Source: JBNFVY01 sp049943335
Lineage (GTDB): Bacteria; Pseudomonadota; Alphaproteobacteria; Rhodobacterales; Rhodobacteraceae
Assembly: GCF_049943335.1 (NCBI RefSeq)
Contig: NZ_JBNFVY010000004.1
Location: 265,824-329,823, forward strand
Reading direction: 5' to 3'
Length of the DNA: 64,000 bases
The first letter of the stretch is position 1, and each line of letters starts with the position of its first letter. The notes under the pieces are model-generated. The model had not been told where the DNA came from, ran no database searches, and saw only the letters and a program-made list of their open reading frames with translations. Below, piece after piece: positions 24,786-33,816 of this stretch. Both the position numbers and the translations under genes were made by a program.

Positions 24786-25787
24786 ATGACGGATGGGGCC
24801 ACGCCGGTTCTGGAAGTCCAAGGCCTGAAGACCACGTTCAAGACGCGGGCCGGTCAGGTGCACGCGGTGAATTCGGTCAGTTTCGATCTGCGGTCTGGTG
24901 AACTTTTGGGCGTTGTCGGCGAAAGCGGGTCTGGCAAATCGGTCACCATGATGTCGCTTATCCGGCTGTTGCCAGACGCAGCCGACATTGGCGGCGGTCC
25001 GGTCATGTTCGGCGGCGAAGACCTGCTGAGCGTGAATGACAGACACCTGCGCCAAGTGCGGGGCAAGCGGATCGGCTTCGTTTTCCAGGACCCGATGACA
25101 TCTCTGAATCCAGTATTCAGCGTCGGCTTTCAGTTGATGGAACCCTTGCGCAAGCACATGGGCATGTCCAAGGCAAAAGCGCGGACGCGCGCGGGCGAAT
25201 TATTGACGCTGGTGGGAATTTCTGATGCCGAGCAGCGCCTGAAGGATTATCCGCATCAGTTTTCAGGCGGCATGCGGCAGCGCGTGATGATCGCGATTGC
25301 GCTGGCCTGCGATCCCGAAGTGCTGATCGCAGACGAACCCACCACGGCGCTGGACGTGACGATTCAGGCCCAGATCATCGAATTGATGAAAGATCTGCGC
25401 GACAAGCTGGGCATGGCGGTGATCTGGATTACCCATGACCTGGGTGTGATTGCGGATATCGCGGACCGGGTGATGGTCATGTACGGCGGGCAGATCGTTG
25501 AACATGCGCCGGTGAAACAGCTTTTTGCTGAACCGCAGCATCCTTATACACGCTCGCTGCTCAAGACCATTCCATCGGTGCACCGGTCGGGCGCGGATCG
25601 TTTGCACGTGATCGAAGGGCAGCCCCCAATCCTTGCGTCCGCGCCAAGCGCTTGCAGCTTTGCCCCCCGTTGCAAACACGCGTTCGACCGCTGCACCCAA
25701 GCCAACCCGCCCCGCATCGATCTGGGCCGGGGCCACGATGTCGCCTGTTTCTGGGATCCCGAAACCGGGGGCGCGCGCGATGTTTGA
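24786..25787 (+). CDS. Peptide ABC transporter ATP-binding protein (OppD/DppD-like)
   Basis: A 333-residue ABC ATPase. Walker A is GESGSGKSV at about 38-46, the signature is FSGGMRQRV at about 160, and Walker B is VLIADEPTTALDVT. The C-terminal oligopeptide-transporter domain (about 245-325) has the four-Cys pattern APSACSFAPRCKHAFDRC and a distal CFW, reminiscent of the iron-sulfur region of DppD. The start MTDGATPV was chosen over one five residues upstream. It is the first gene of a five-gene importer operon and overlaps the next gene by 8 bp. Confidence 0.93.
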   Translation: MTDGATPVLEVQGLKTTFKTRAGQVHAVNSVSFDLRSGELLGVVGESGSGKSVTMMSLIRLLPDAADIGGGPVMFGGEDLLSVNDRHLRQVRGKRIGFVFQDPMTSLNPVFSVGFQLMEPLRKHMGMSKAKARTRAGELLTLVGISDAEQRLKDYPHQFSGGMRQRVMIAIALACDPEVLIADEPTTALDVTIQAQIIELMKDLRDKLGMAVIWITHDLGVIADIADRVMVMYGGQIVEHAPVKQLFAEPQHPYTRSLLKTIPSVHRSGADRLHVIEGQPPILASAPSACSFAPRCKHAFDRCTQANPPRIDLGRGHDVACFWDPETGGARDV

Positions 25788-26796
25788 CGGTGGCGGGCGC
25801 AAATTGGTCGAAGTCGCGAACCTCAAGATCCATTTTCCGATCACCGCCGGCTTGCTTCGCCGTACGGTGGGGGCGGTCAAGGCGGTCGACGGCATCACCT
25901 TTGACATCTACGAGGGCGAAACCCTGGGTCTTGTCGGCGAAAGCGGTTGTGGCAAATCCACGGCCGGGCGCGCCATCTTGCGCCTGTATGACCTGACCGA
26001 AGGGGCGGTGCAGATCGACGGCACCGATGTGGGCGAGGCAGACGCGCGCAAACTGCGCCGCATGCGCCCGTTGATGCAAATGGTGTTTCAAGATCCGCAA
26101 GCCTCGCTCAACCCGCGCATGACGGTTGCACGCATCATCCGCGAACCGCTGGATGAACATACCTCTCTCAGCGGCGCCGAAAAACGCGAACGGGTCAATG
26201 ATCTTCTGGACGCAGTCGGGCTGAACCGCAGTTTTGCCGGCCGCTATCCGCATGAGTTTTCGGGTGGGCAACGCCAGCGTATCGGGATCGCCCGCGCTCT
26301 GGCACTGAACCCGAAGTTCATCGTTTGCGACGAACCGATTGCCGCCCTGGATGTTTCGATCCAGGCGCAGGTCGTGAACCTTCTGGAAGACCTGCAGGAC
26401 CAGTTTGGCCTGACCTACCTGTTCATCAGCCACGATCTGTCAATGGTGCGCCACATCGCCGACCGCGTCGCCGTCATGTATCTGGGCAAGATCGTCGAAC
26501 TGGCGCCGCGCAATCCGCTGTATGACGCGCCGATGCACCCCTACACGCAGGCGCTGCTGTCCGCCGTGCCCGATCCCGATCCCAACGCCAGCAACACGGT
26601 TGAACGGGTGATCCTGCAGGGGGACGTGCCTTCGCCCGCAAATCCGCCCAAAGGGTGCAATTTCTGTACCCGCTGTCCACGGGTCATGCAGATCTGCCGA
26701 AACGTGGAACCCCAGTTTCGCGAATACGCACCGGGCCATTTCACGGCCTGCCACCTACACGAACAAACTGTCAGCCCGGAGCCAACCGGCGCCTGA
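25780..26796 (+). CDS. Peptide ABC transporter ATP-binding protein (OppF/DppF-like)
   Basis: A 338-residue ABC ATPase, partner of the upstream ATPase. Walker A is GESGCGKST (about 57-65), the signature is FSGGQRQRIG, and Walker B reads FIVCDEPIAALDVSIQ, where most family members have DEPTSALD. The C-terminal domain has the Cys pattern CNFCTRCPRVMQIC. The start MFDGGGRKL overlaps the preceding gene by 8 bp; the longer reading in that gene is not supported. Together the two ATPases should form the heterodimeric motor. Confidence 0.93.
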   Translation: MFDGGGRKLVEVANLKIHFPITAGLLRRTVGAVKAVDGITFDIYEGETLGLVGESGCGKSTAGRAILRLYDLTEGAVQIDGTDVGEADARKLRRMRPLMQMVFQDPQASLNPRMTVARIIREPLDEHTSLSGAEKRERVNDLLDAVGLNRSFAGRYPHEFSGGQRQRIGIARALALNPKFIVCDEPIAALDVSIQAQVVNLLEDLQDQFGLTYLFISHDLSMVRHIADRVAVMYLGKIVELAPRNPLYDAPMHPYTQALLSAVPDPDPNASNTVERVILQGDVPSPANPPKGCNFCTRCPRVMQICRNVEPQFREYAPGHFTACHLHEQTVSPEPTGA

Positions 26797-26833
26797 GGTC
26801 ACCCGAGCAAACCCAATCAGGAGAGGAATACAA

Positions 26834-28534
26834 ATGACCTTGAAAACCACATTGATGGGCGCCGCCGCAGCGGTGGCTCTGGCCCCTGCGGCCTTTGCCG
26901 AGCGCGGAGCGGACGGTCAGCTCAACATCATCTATTGGCAAGCGCCATCCACCCTGAACCCGTTCCTGTCGGGCGGCACCAAAGAGGTGGAAGCGGCGTC
27001 AATGATCATCGAACCTCTGGTGCGGTTTGACGCTGGCGGCAACATGGTGCCCTGGCTGGCCGCAGACATTCCCACCGTTGAAAACGGCGGCGTGGCCGAA
27101 GATCTCAAATCGATCACCTGGACCCTGAAAGAAGGCGTTTCGTGGTCAGACGGCACGCCCCTGACCGCAGCCGATGCCGTGTTCACCTGGGAATACTGCA
27201 CCCACCCCGAAGGCGGCTGTGCGCAATCCAGCTATTTTGACGGCGTCAGCAGCGTCGAAGCGGTCGACGATCTGACCATCAAGGTCAACTTCACTGAAGC
27301 CAAACCCTTTCCCTACACAGCATTTGTCGGCTCTGAGAGCCCGCTCATCCAGAAGGCGCAGTTCCAGGATTGCCTGGGCGCAAAGGCCCCCGAATGCACC
27401 GACGCCAACTTTGGCCCCATCGGCACCGGTCCCTTCATGGTCAGCGAATTCAAGCCCAATGACGTGATCACGCTGGAAGCCAACCCCAACTTCCGCGAGG
27501 CCGACAAGCCCGCCTTTGCGACCGTCACCTTCAAGGGCGGCGGGGATGCCACATCGGCGGCGCGCGCGGTCATGGAAACGGGCGAATATGACTATGCCTG
27601 GAACCTGCAGATCGATCCCACCGTGCTGGACGACATGGAAAGCAAGGGCAAGGGCAAGGTCGTCGTGGCCTTCGCGACCTCGGTCGAGCGTTTGCACCTG
27701 AACCAAACCAACCCTGATCCTGCCCTTGGCGATCAACGCTCAACCCTGGCTGGCGGCCCGCATCCGTTCCTGACCGATCCGGCCGTCGGCAAGGCGCTGT
27801 CGAAGGCGATTGACCGCGACCTGCTGGTGGAAATCGGGTACGGCGCTGGTGGCAAACCGGTCTGTAACGTGCTGCCTGCCCCGGCAATCTATACCTCGAC
27901 AGCCAATGACGACTGTCTGACGCAGGATATCGAAGGCGCCAAAAAGGCGCTGGACGATGCCGGTTGGGTTCCCGGCCCGGACGGGATCCGCGCCAAGGAC
28001 GGGGTGCGCCTGTCCGTTTTGTTCCAGACATCGACCAACGCTGTGCGGCAGGACACGCAGGCGTTGATCAAACAGTGGTGGAGCGAGATCGGCGTCGAAA
28101 CCGAACTGCGCAACATTGACGCGTCGGTCTTTTTTGGCGGCGACCCGGGCAGCCCCGATACCTTCCAGAAGCTCTATGCCGACCTGGAAATGTACACCAA
28201 CAACTTCGCCGGCGTGGACCCCGAAGCCTATATGGCCAACTGGAAATGCGACGAGATCCCAAGCCCCGAAAGCCAGTGGCAAGGATCGAACATGCAACGC
28301 TTCTGCAGCGACGAGTATGACGCGCTGGTGCGCGAGCTGTCGATGACGGCCAAATTAGAGGATCGTGCAGCCATCGTGAAAAAGCAGAACGATATGCTGA
28401 TGGCGTCTTATTCGATCATCCCGCTGGTCTGGCGCGGCAACCCGTCGGCGCACGCCCTGTCACTGGGCGGCGTGGAAATGAACGACTGGGACAGTGAAAT
28501 CTGGAACATCAAGGACTGGCACCGGATAGACTGA
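26834..28534 (+). CDS. Peptide ABC transporter substrate-binding protein (SBP family 5)
   Basis: A 566-residue periplasmic binding protein. The signal peptide is MTLKTTLMGAAAAVALAPAAFA, cleaved before ERGADG. The mature part has family-5 features: YWQAPSTLNPFLSGGTKE at the N-terminus, W-S-D-G-T-P-L-T-A-A-D at about 100-110, and IGTGPFMVSEFKPND at about 195. It has several Cys (for example in EYCTHPEGGC, DCLGAKAPEC) likely to form disulfides. AGGAG lies seven bases upstream of the ATG. The ligand class is oligopeptide or related; this cannot be narrowed. It is the third gene of the importer operon. Confidence 0.93.
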   Translation: MTLKTTLMGAAAAVALAPAAFAERGADGQLNIIYWQAPSTLNPFLSGGTKEVEAASMIIEPLVRFDAGGNMVPWLAADIPTVENGGVAEDLKSITWTLKEGVSWSDGTPLTAADAVFTWEYCTHPEGGCAQSSYFDGVSSVEAVDDLTIKVNFTEAKPFPYTAFVGSESPLIQKAQFQDCLGAKAPECTDANFGPIGTGPFMVSEFKPNDVITLEANPNFREADKPAFATVTFKGGGDATSAARAVMETGEYDYAWNLQIDPTVLDDMESKGKGKVVVAFATSVERLHLNQTNPDPALGDQRSTLAGGPHPFLTDPAVGKALSKAIDRDLLVEIGYGAGGKPVCNVLPAPAIYTSTANDDCLTQDIEGAKKALDDAGWVPGPDGIRAKDGVRLSVLFQTSTNAVRQDTQALIKQWWSEIGVETELRNIDASVFFGGDPGSPDTFQKLYADLEMYTNNFAGVDPEAYMANWKCDEIPSPESQWQGSNMQRFCSDEYDALVRELSMTAKLEDRAAIVKKQNDMLMASYSIIPLVWRGNPSAHALSLGGVEMNDWDSEIWNIKDWHRID

Positions 28535-28554
28535 TCCAGGCCTTTTGCCCTCCG

Positions 28555-28580
28555 GGGGGCGCGGGTTCGTCCGCGCCCCC
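28555..28580 (+). other. Perfect hairpin between the binding-protein and permease genes
   Basis: GGGGGCGCGG (28555-28564) pairs with CCGCGCCCCC (28571-28580) around a six-base loop GTTCGT. There is no T-run after it, so it is more likely an mRNA stabiliser or processing site than a strong terminator. Such hairpins after binding-protein genes often keep that mRNA segment more abundant than the permease part. Confidence 0.6.
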
Positions 28581-28643
28581 TCATACCCTGCCCCACACAC
28601 AGACTCCTGACACCCAGAACCCAGACTTCTGACCCGAGGCGCC

Positions 28644-29651
28644 ATGCTGACCTATGCCATCCGAAGATTGCTGATCGCGATCCCGACGCTTCTGTTCATC
28701 AGTCTGATCGTGTTTCTTCTGCTCGATCTGGCCCCGGGCGACCCCATGAGCCAGGTGCCCCTGACCGTGCCGCCCGAAGTGAAGGAAAAGATGCGCCTTG
28801 CGCTTGGGTTGGGCGAACCGGTTCACATCCGTTTCGTGAAATGGCTCTACCAGTTCTTTGTCGTCGAACCGTTGCATATATTTGACGGGATGTTCGGCAC
28901 AGCCTGGGCCGAAGGCCAGCAGCGCGTGATTTCGTGGCAAACGCGCGGCCCGGTGATGGATGTCGTCGCCCAGCGGATGCCGCAGACCTTGTGGGTGGTC
29001 GGCATGAGCTATGTCGTCGGCACGCTGATCGCAATCCCGATCGGGGTCATTTCGGCCTACCGGCAGTATTCATGGTTCGACCAGCTCGGAACGTTGATTT
29101 CCATGATCGGATTTTCGGTTCCGACCTTCTTTACCGGCGTTCTGCTGATCGTGATCTTTTCGGTCCATCTGGGTTGGTTCCCGTCGATCTACGACACCAC
29201 CCTGGAGGTCACCGATTGGGGCAGTTTCGTCCAGCAGCTGAAACAGATGATCATGCCGATGATGGTGCTGGGTCTGTACAATGCATCCCAGATCAGCCGG
29301 TTCATGCGCGCCTCGATGCTTGACAACCTCAGCCAGGACTATGTGCGCACAGCGCGGGCCAAAGGCATGAGCGAACGCACGGTCGTTCTGAAACACGTTC
29401 TGCGCAATTCAGTCATCCCGGTGATCACGGTGCTGGCGCTGAACGTGCCGCAGGTGTTCGGCGGGGCCATCATCACCGAACAGGTGTTCAAGGTGAACGG
29501 CCTGGGCCAGCTGCTGATCACCGCCATCTACGCCAACGACATTCCCATGGTTCAGACATTGACGTTCATCTTTGCTGTCCTGATCGTTCTGTTCAACCTG
29601 CTCGCCGACATTCTCTACGGCGTGCTTGACCCAAGGATCCGCTATGACTGA
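28644..29651 (+). CDS. Peptide ABC transporter permease (OppB/DppB-like)
   Basis: A 335-residue inner-membrane permease. The N-terminal helix is MLTYAIRRLLIAIPTLLFISLIVF and about six helices follow in total. The cytoplasmic EAA-type loop is YVRTARAKGMSERTVVLKHVLRNSVIPVITV (core ARAKGMSE at about 235). An insertion after the first helix (about 55-100) is larger than in DppB of enterobacteria, consistent with the family in Rhodobacterales. It is followed by the second permease with an 8-bp overlap. Confidence 0.93.
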   Translation: MLTYAIRRLLIAIPTLLFISLIVFLLLDLAPGDPMSQVPLTVPPEVKEKMRLALGLGEPVHIRFVKWLYQFFVVEPLHIFDGMFGTAWAEGQQRVISWQTRGPVMDVVAQRMPQTLWVVGMSYVVGTLIAIPIGVISAYRQYSWFDQLGTLISMIGFSVPTFFTGVLLIVIFSVHLGWFPSIYDTTLEVTDWGSFVQQLKQMIMPMMVLGLYNASQISRFMRASMLDNLSQDYVRTARAKGMSERTVVLKHVLRNSVIPVITVLALNVPQVFGGAIITEQVFKVNGLGQLLITAIYANDIPMVQTLTFIFAVLIVLFNLLADILYGVLDPRIRYD

Positions 29652-30627
29652 CCCCAGCCGCACCGATCCCAAGGACAACCTTCCCGAAGGTGCCCCCATT
29701 TCCGCTGGCGCCGTTCCCGCAGGCATGGCCATGCAGGTCGGCGCCGACAAGACGCGCAACCAGTGGTGGGACGTGTGGTACCAGTTCAAGACCCATAAGG
29801 GCGCTGTGGTCGGCGCTGCCTTTTTCATATTCATCATCTTGGCGGTCTATCTGGGGCCGTTTTTGTGGCGCATCGATCCGACCTACATCGATATTCGCGC
29901 CCGCAATCAGGGCCCGACGCTGGCCCATCCGCTGGGAACCGATCAGCTGGGCCGCGATACCCTGTCGCGCATGTTGGCCGGTGGACAGGTGTCGATTGCG
30001 GTCGGGCTTGCGGCCATGGCCCTCAGCCTGATCGTAGGCACGCTGATCGGTGTTCTGGCCGGGTACTTCCGACGCCTTGACGGGTGGCTCATGCGGTTTA
30101 CCGACCTGTTCCTGGCTTTGCCCCTGCTCCCCCTTTTGTTGGTTATCATCACCCTGTTCCGCGAGGTTTTGCGCAGCGCCTTCGGACCGGAAATGGGCAT
30201 TTTCATCCTGATCGTGTTCGTAATCGGAATCACCAGCTGGATGCAGACCGCCCGCATTGTGCGCGGGGATGTGCTGGGGCTGAAAGAGCGTGAATTCGTT
30301 TTGGCCGCCCGGTCAATCGGCACACCGCCACGCAGAACGATCACGCGCCATATCCTGCCCAACGTGATGTCGGCCATTCTGGTTTCGGCCACGCTGGGCA
30401 TTGCCAATGCGATCATCACGGAAAGCGCGCTCAGCTTTCTCGGCCTTGGGTTTCCGCCCGATTTCCCGACCTGGGGGCGGCTGCTCTATGACAGCACCGA
30501 TTACCTGCAACAATACCCCGAGCGGGTCATCTGGCCGGGGCTGGCGATTTCGCTGACGGTGCTGGCTGTCAACTACATCGGAGATGGGCTGCGCGATGCG
30601 CTGGACCCGCGTATCCGGGGGCGGTGA
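29644..30627 (+). CDS. Peptide ABC transporter permease (OppC/DppC-like)
   Basis: A 327-residue permease with a cytoplasmic N-terminal tail of about 45 residues, a first transmembrane helix (about 50-75), and the typical motif HPLGTDQLGRDTLSRMLAGGQVS at about 98-120. The EAA loop reads EFVLAARSIGTPPRRTITRHILPN (core ARSIGTPP), and the C-terminus is GDGLRDALDPRIRGR. The start MTDPSRTDP overlaps the first permease stop. It is the last gene of the five-gene importer operon, followed by a tandem repeat and terminator. Confidence 0.93.
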   Translation: MTDPSRTDPKDNLPEGAPISAGAVPAGMAMQVGADKTRNQWWDVWYQFKTHKGAVVGAAFFIFIILAVYLGPFLWRIDPTYIDIRARNQGPTLAHPLGTDQLGRDTLSRMLAGGQVSIAVGLAAMALSLIVGTLIGVLAGYFRRLDGWLMRFTDLFLALPLLPLLLVIITLFREVLRSAFGPEMGIFILIVFVIGITSWMQTARIVRGDVLGLKEREFVLAARSIGTPPRRTITRHILPNVMSAILVSATLGIANAIITESALSFLGLGFPPDFPTWGRLLYDSTDYLQQYPERVIWPGLAISLTVLAVNYIGDGLRDALDPRIRGR

Positions 30628-30660
30628 CGTCATATTGACTTGGCGCTGCGGGGCCGCGCG

Positions 30661-30698
30661 CCATTTCTGCCCCGCAAAACCATTTCTGCCCCGCAAAA
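30661..30698. repeat. Tandem 19-bp direct repeat after the ABC operon
   Basis: CCATTTCTGCCCCGCAAAA occurs twice with no spacing (30661-30679 and 30680-30698). It is intergenic, just before the terminator hairpin. Probably a local slippage duplication. Confidence 0.85.
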
Positions 30699-30703
30699 GC
30701 AGC

Positions 30704-30725
30704 GAGGGGGCCCAAAGGCCCCCTC
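30704..30725. terminator. Bidirectional terminator between the ABC operon and pntB
   Basis: GAGGGGGCC (30704-30712) pairs with GGCCCCCTC (30717-30725) around the loop CAAA. It is a perfect 9-bp stem placed between convergent genes (permease stop at 30627, pntB stop at 30751). The plus side is followed by TCAATTTGG. The minus side has only a weak U-rich flank. Confidence 0.7.
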
Positions 30726-30750
30726 TCAATTTGGTCGATAGACGATTGGA

Positions 30751-32226
30751 TCAGTCGATCTTGCTCAGCAGAGCCCCGATCGAATCCTTCGCATCGCCGT
30801 AGTACATGCGTGTGTTCTCTTTGTAGAACAACGGGTTCTCGATGCCCGAATACCCCGTACCCTGCCCGCGTTTCGAAACGAAGACCTGCTTGGCTTTCCA
30901 GACCTCCAGCACCGGCATTCCGGCGATGGGGCTGTTGGGGTCGTCTTGCGCGGCCGGGTTCACGATATCGTTCGAACCAATCACGATCACCACGTCGGTG
31001 TCCGGGAAATCGTCGTTGATCTCGTCCATTTCCAGCACGATATCGTAGGGCACCTTGGCTTCGGCCAGCAGCACGTTCATGTGCCCCGGCAAACGGCCCG
31101 CCACCGGGTGGATCGCGAAGCGCACGTTTTTGCCCTTGGCGCGCAACTTGCGCGTCAGTTCAGCAACGTTGGCTTGCGCTTGCGCCACGGCCATGCCGTA
31201 ACCCGGCACGATAATCACGCTGTCGGCTTCTTCCAGGGCCTGCGCCACACCGTCGACGTCGATCGCGACTTGCTCGCCCTCGACCTCCATGGCGGGACCG
31301 GCAGCGCCGCCAAAGCCACCCAGGATCACACTGATAAAGCTGCGGTTCATCGCCTTGCACATGATGTAGGACAGGATCGCACCAGACGAACCAACCAGCG
31401 CGCCGACAACGATCAGCAAGTCATTGCCAAGCGAGAAGCCGATCGCGGCTGCGGCCCATCCCGAATAGCTGTTCAGCATCGACACGACCACCGGCATATC
31501 GGCGCCGCCGATGCCCATGATCAGGTGATAGCCGATGAACAGGGCGGCCGCGGTCATGATGATCAGCGGCAGGAAGCCACCGGTGTTGAAGTACCAGACA
31601 AGGCACAGCACCGACAGGATCGCCGCACCGGCATTAAGCGCATGTCCACCGGGCAGCTTTTTCGCAACCGACGACACTTTGCCTGCCAGTTTGCCATAGG
31701 CGATGACCGAACCGGTAAAGGTGACCGCCCCGATGAAGATGCCCAGGAACAACTCGACCTTCAGAATGTTCAACTCGACGCTGGTCTTGTGCGCAATCAG
31801 CTCGGCAAAGGTACCAAGATGCTGCTCATGCACCCAGGCCTGCACACCGGCTTCGGTCAGCGAAGCGGGTGCGCCCGCCAGGATCCCGGCCACATGGCCC
31901 ATTTCGAAATGTGCGTTGAACCCGACGAAAACGGCCGCCAGGCCAACCAGCGAATGCATCGCGGCGACAAGCTGCGGCATTTCGGTCATTTCGACCTTGT
32001 TTGCCACGTACCAGCCGATGACGCCGCCACCCGCGATCAGCAGGATCGACAGCAGCCACAGGCCCTGCCCCGGGCCGATCAATGTGGCAAAGACAGCCAG
32101 AGCCATACCCGCGATGCCGTACCAGACGGCCCGCTTCGCACTTTCCTGCCCCGACAGACCGCCGAGCGACAGGATGAAGAGAACTGCTGCGACCACATAG
32201 GCCGCGGTAGTGAATCCGAATTCCAT
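30751..32226 (-). CDS. pntB: NAD(P) transhydrogenase subunit beta
   Basis: A 491-residue PntB. The N-terminal two thirds form the membrane domain dII, with about nine transmembrane helices. The C-terminal domain dIII (about residues 310-491) binds NADP(H), with the fingerprint VPGYGMAVAQAQ, then EMDEINDDFPDTDVVIVIGSNDIVNPAAQ and KRGQGTGYSGIENPLF. With PntA it couples proton entry to hydride transfer from NADH to NADP+. It is 15 bp downstream of pntA. Length and motifs are normal. Confidence 0.97.
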   Translation of the reverse strand: MEFGFTTAAYVVAAVLFILSLGGLSGQESAKRAVWYGIAGMALAVFATLIGPGQGLWLLSILLIAGGGVIGWYVANKVEMTEMPQLVAAMHSLVGLAAVFVGFNAHFEMGHVAGILAGAPASLTEAGVQAWVHEQHLGTFAELIAHKTSVELNILKVELFLGIFIGAVTFTGSVIAYGKLAGKVSSVAKKLPGGHALNAGAAILSVLCLVWYFNTGGFLPLIIMTAAALFIGYHLIMGIGGADMPVVVSMLNSYSGWAAAAIGFSLGNDLLIVVGALVGSSGAILSYIMCKAMNRSFISVILGGFGGAAGPAMEVEGEQVAIDVDGVAQALEEADSVIIVPGYGMAVAQAQANVAELTRKLRAKGKNVRFAIHPVAGRLPGHMNVLLAEAKVPYDIVLEMDEINDDFPDTDVVIVIGSNDIVNPAAQDDPNSPIAGMPVLEVWKAKQVFVSKRGQGTGYSGIENPLFYKENTRMYYGDAKDSIGALLSKID

Positions 32227-32241
32227 TGTCTTCGGCCCCCC

Positions 32242-33816
32242 TTAGGATTTCTGGAACATGGCAAGCATGCGCCGCGTGACGAGAAACCCGCCAAAGATGT
32301 TGATCCCGGCCATAAAGACCGATAGCGCGGCCAGCACGATCACGATGAACGATCCCGATCCGATCTGCATGATCGCCCCCAGGATGATGATCGATGAAAT
32401 CGCGTTGGTGACTGCCATCAGCGGCGTGTGCAGCGAATGGCTGACGTTCCAGATCACCTGGAAGCCCACGAACACCGCCAGCACAAACACGATGAAGTGC
32501 TGCATGAAGCTGGCGGGCGCGACCAGCCCAACGCCCAGAAGCACCAAGGCCCCGATCGTCAGCAGGGTCACCTGCTGCTTGGTCTGTGCCTTGAACGCGG
32601 CCACTTCTGCGGCACGCTTTTCTTCAGGGGTCAGTTCCTTGGCCGGTTCGGCCTTTTTCTGCGCCGCGATGGCCTGCACCTTGGGCGGCGGCGGCGGGAA
32701 GGTCACGGCGCCGTCAAAGGTAACGGTCGCGCCGCGGATCACGTCGTCGTCCATGTCGTGATTGATCTGACCATCCTTTTCGGGGGTCAGGTCGGACAGC
32801 ATGTGTCGCACGTTGTTGGCGTAGAGCGTGCTGGCTTGCGTGGCCATGCGCGATGGGAAATCGGTGTAACCGATGATCGTCACGCCGTTCTCGGTAACGA
32901 TCTTCTCGTCCTGGACGGTCATCTTGCAATTGCCGCCCCGCTCGGCGGCCAGATCGACAATGACGCTGCCGGGCTTCATCGCCTTGACCATGTCTTCGGT
33001 CCACAGCTCGGGCGCCTCGCGGTTCGGGATCAGCGCGGTGGTGATCACGATATCCATATCAGGTGCCAGTTCGCGGAACTTGGCCAACTGGGCCGCCGCA
33101 AATTCAGGGCTGGAAACAGACGCGTACCCGCCCGTGGCAGCACCATCCTGCTGCTCTTCCTCGAAGTCCAGATAGACGAATTCAGCGCCCATGGATTCGA
33201 CCTGCTCGGCCACTTCGGGGCGCACATCGAAAGCGTAGGTAATTGCGCCCAGCGACGTGGATGTCCCAATCGCGGCCAGACCGGCCACACCGGCGCCAAC
33301 GACCAGCACCTTGGCTGGCGGCACCTTGCCGGCCGCCGTCACCTGGCCCGTGAAGAAGCGGCCAAAATTGTTGCCCGCCTCGATCACGGCACGGTAGCCG
33401 GCGATGTTGGCCATCGAGCTCAGCGCATCCATCTTTTGCGCACGGCTGATGCGCGGCACCATGTCCATGGCGATGACGTTGGCACCCTTGTCCTTGCACA
33501 GCTCCATCAGCGCTTCGTTCGACGCGGGATAGAAGAAGCTGATCAACGTCTGGCCCTTGGTCAGACGCTTGGCTTCGGTTTCACTGGGCGGACGGACCTT
33601 GATCACGATGTCGGCCGCCTTGAACAGCGCCGCGCCCGTCTTGACGACTTCGACGCCCGCGTCCTTATACGCCTGGTTGCTGAAACCGGCCGCGTCACCC
33701 GCGCCGCTTTCGATCAAGCACTCATAGCCGAGCTTTTGCAGCTGGAGCGCGCTTTCGGGGGTGAGCGCGACGCGGTTCTCCCCCTCGAATGTTTCTTTCG
33801 GTGCCCCGATTTTCAC
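32242..33816 (-). CDS. pntA: NAD(P) transhydrogenase subunit alpha
   Basis: A 524-residue fused-type PntA. The N-terminal NAD(H) domain dI (about 1-375) starts MKIGAPKETFEGENRVALTP and contains VLVVGAGVAGLAAIGTSTSLGA. A Lys/Pro/Ala-rich linker (about 385-410) leads to the membrane part dII-alpha with four helices. This is the two-subunit arrangement, not the split PntAA/PntAB of some Rhodospirillaceae. It is the first gene of the operon; the upstream region of about 690 bp contains its promoter. Confidence 0.97.
   Translation of the reverse strand: MKIGAPKETFEGENRVALTPESALQLQKLGYECLIESGAGDAAGFSNQAYKDAGVEVVKTGAALFKAADIVIKVRPPSETEAKRLTKGQTLISFFYPASNEALMELCKDKGANVIAMDMVPRISRAQKMDALSSMANIAGYRAVIEAGNNFGRFFTGQVTAAGKVPPAKVLVVGAGVAGLAAIGTSTSLGAITYAFDVRPEVAEQVESMGAEFVYLDFEEEQQDGAATGGYASVSSPEFAAAQLAKFRELAPDMDIVITTALIPNREAPELWTEDMVKAMKPGSVIVDLAAERGGNCKMTVQDEKIVTENGVTIIGYTDFPSRMATQASTLYANNVRHMLSDLTPEKDGQINHDMDDDVIRGATVTFDGAVTFPPPPPKVQAIAAQKKAEPAKELTPEEKRAAEVAAFKAQTKQQVTLLTIGALVLLGVGLVAPASFMQHFIVFVLAVFVGFQVIWNVSHSLHTPLMAVTNAISSIIILGAIMQIGSGSFIVIVLAALSVFMAGINIFGGFLVTRRMLAMFQKS

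Noticed and set aside
28084..28140. Possible frame break in the substrate-binding protein
   Set aside because: Reading through this segment is continuous and the protein keeps family-5 features to its end, so no frameshift is present.
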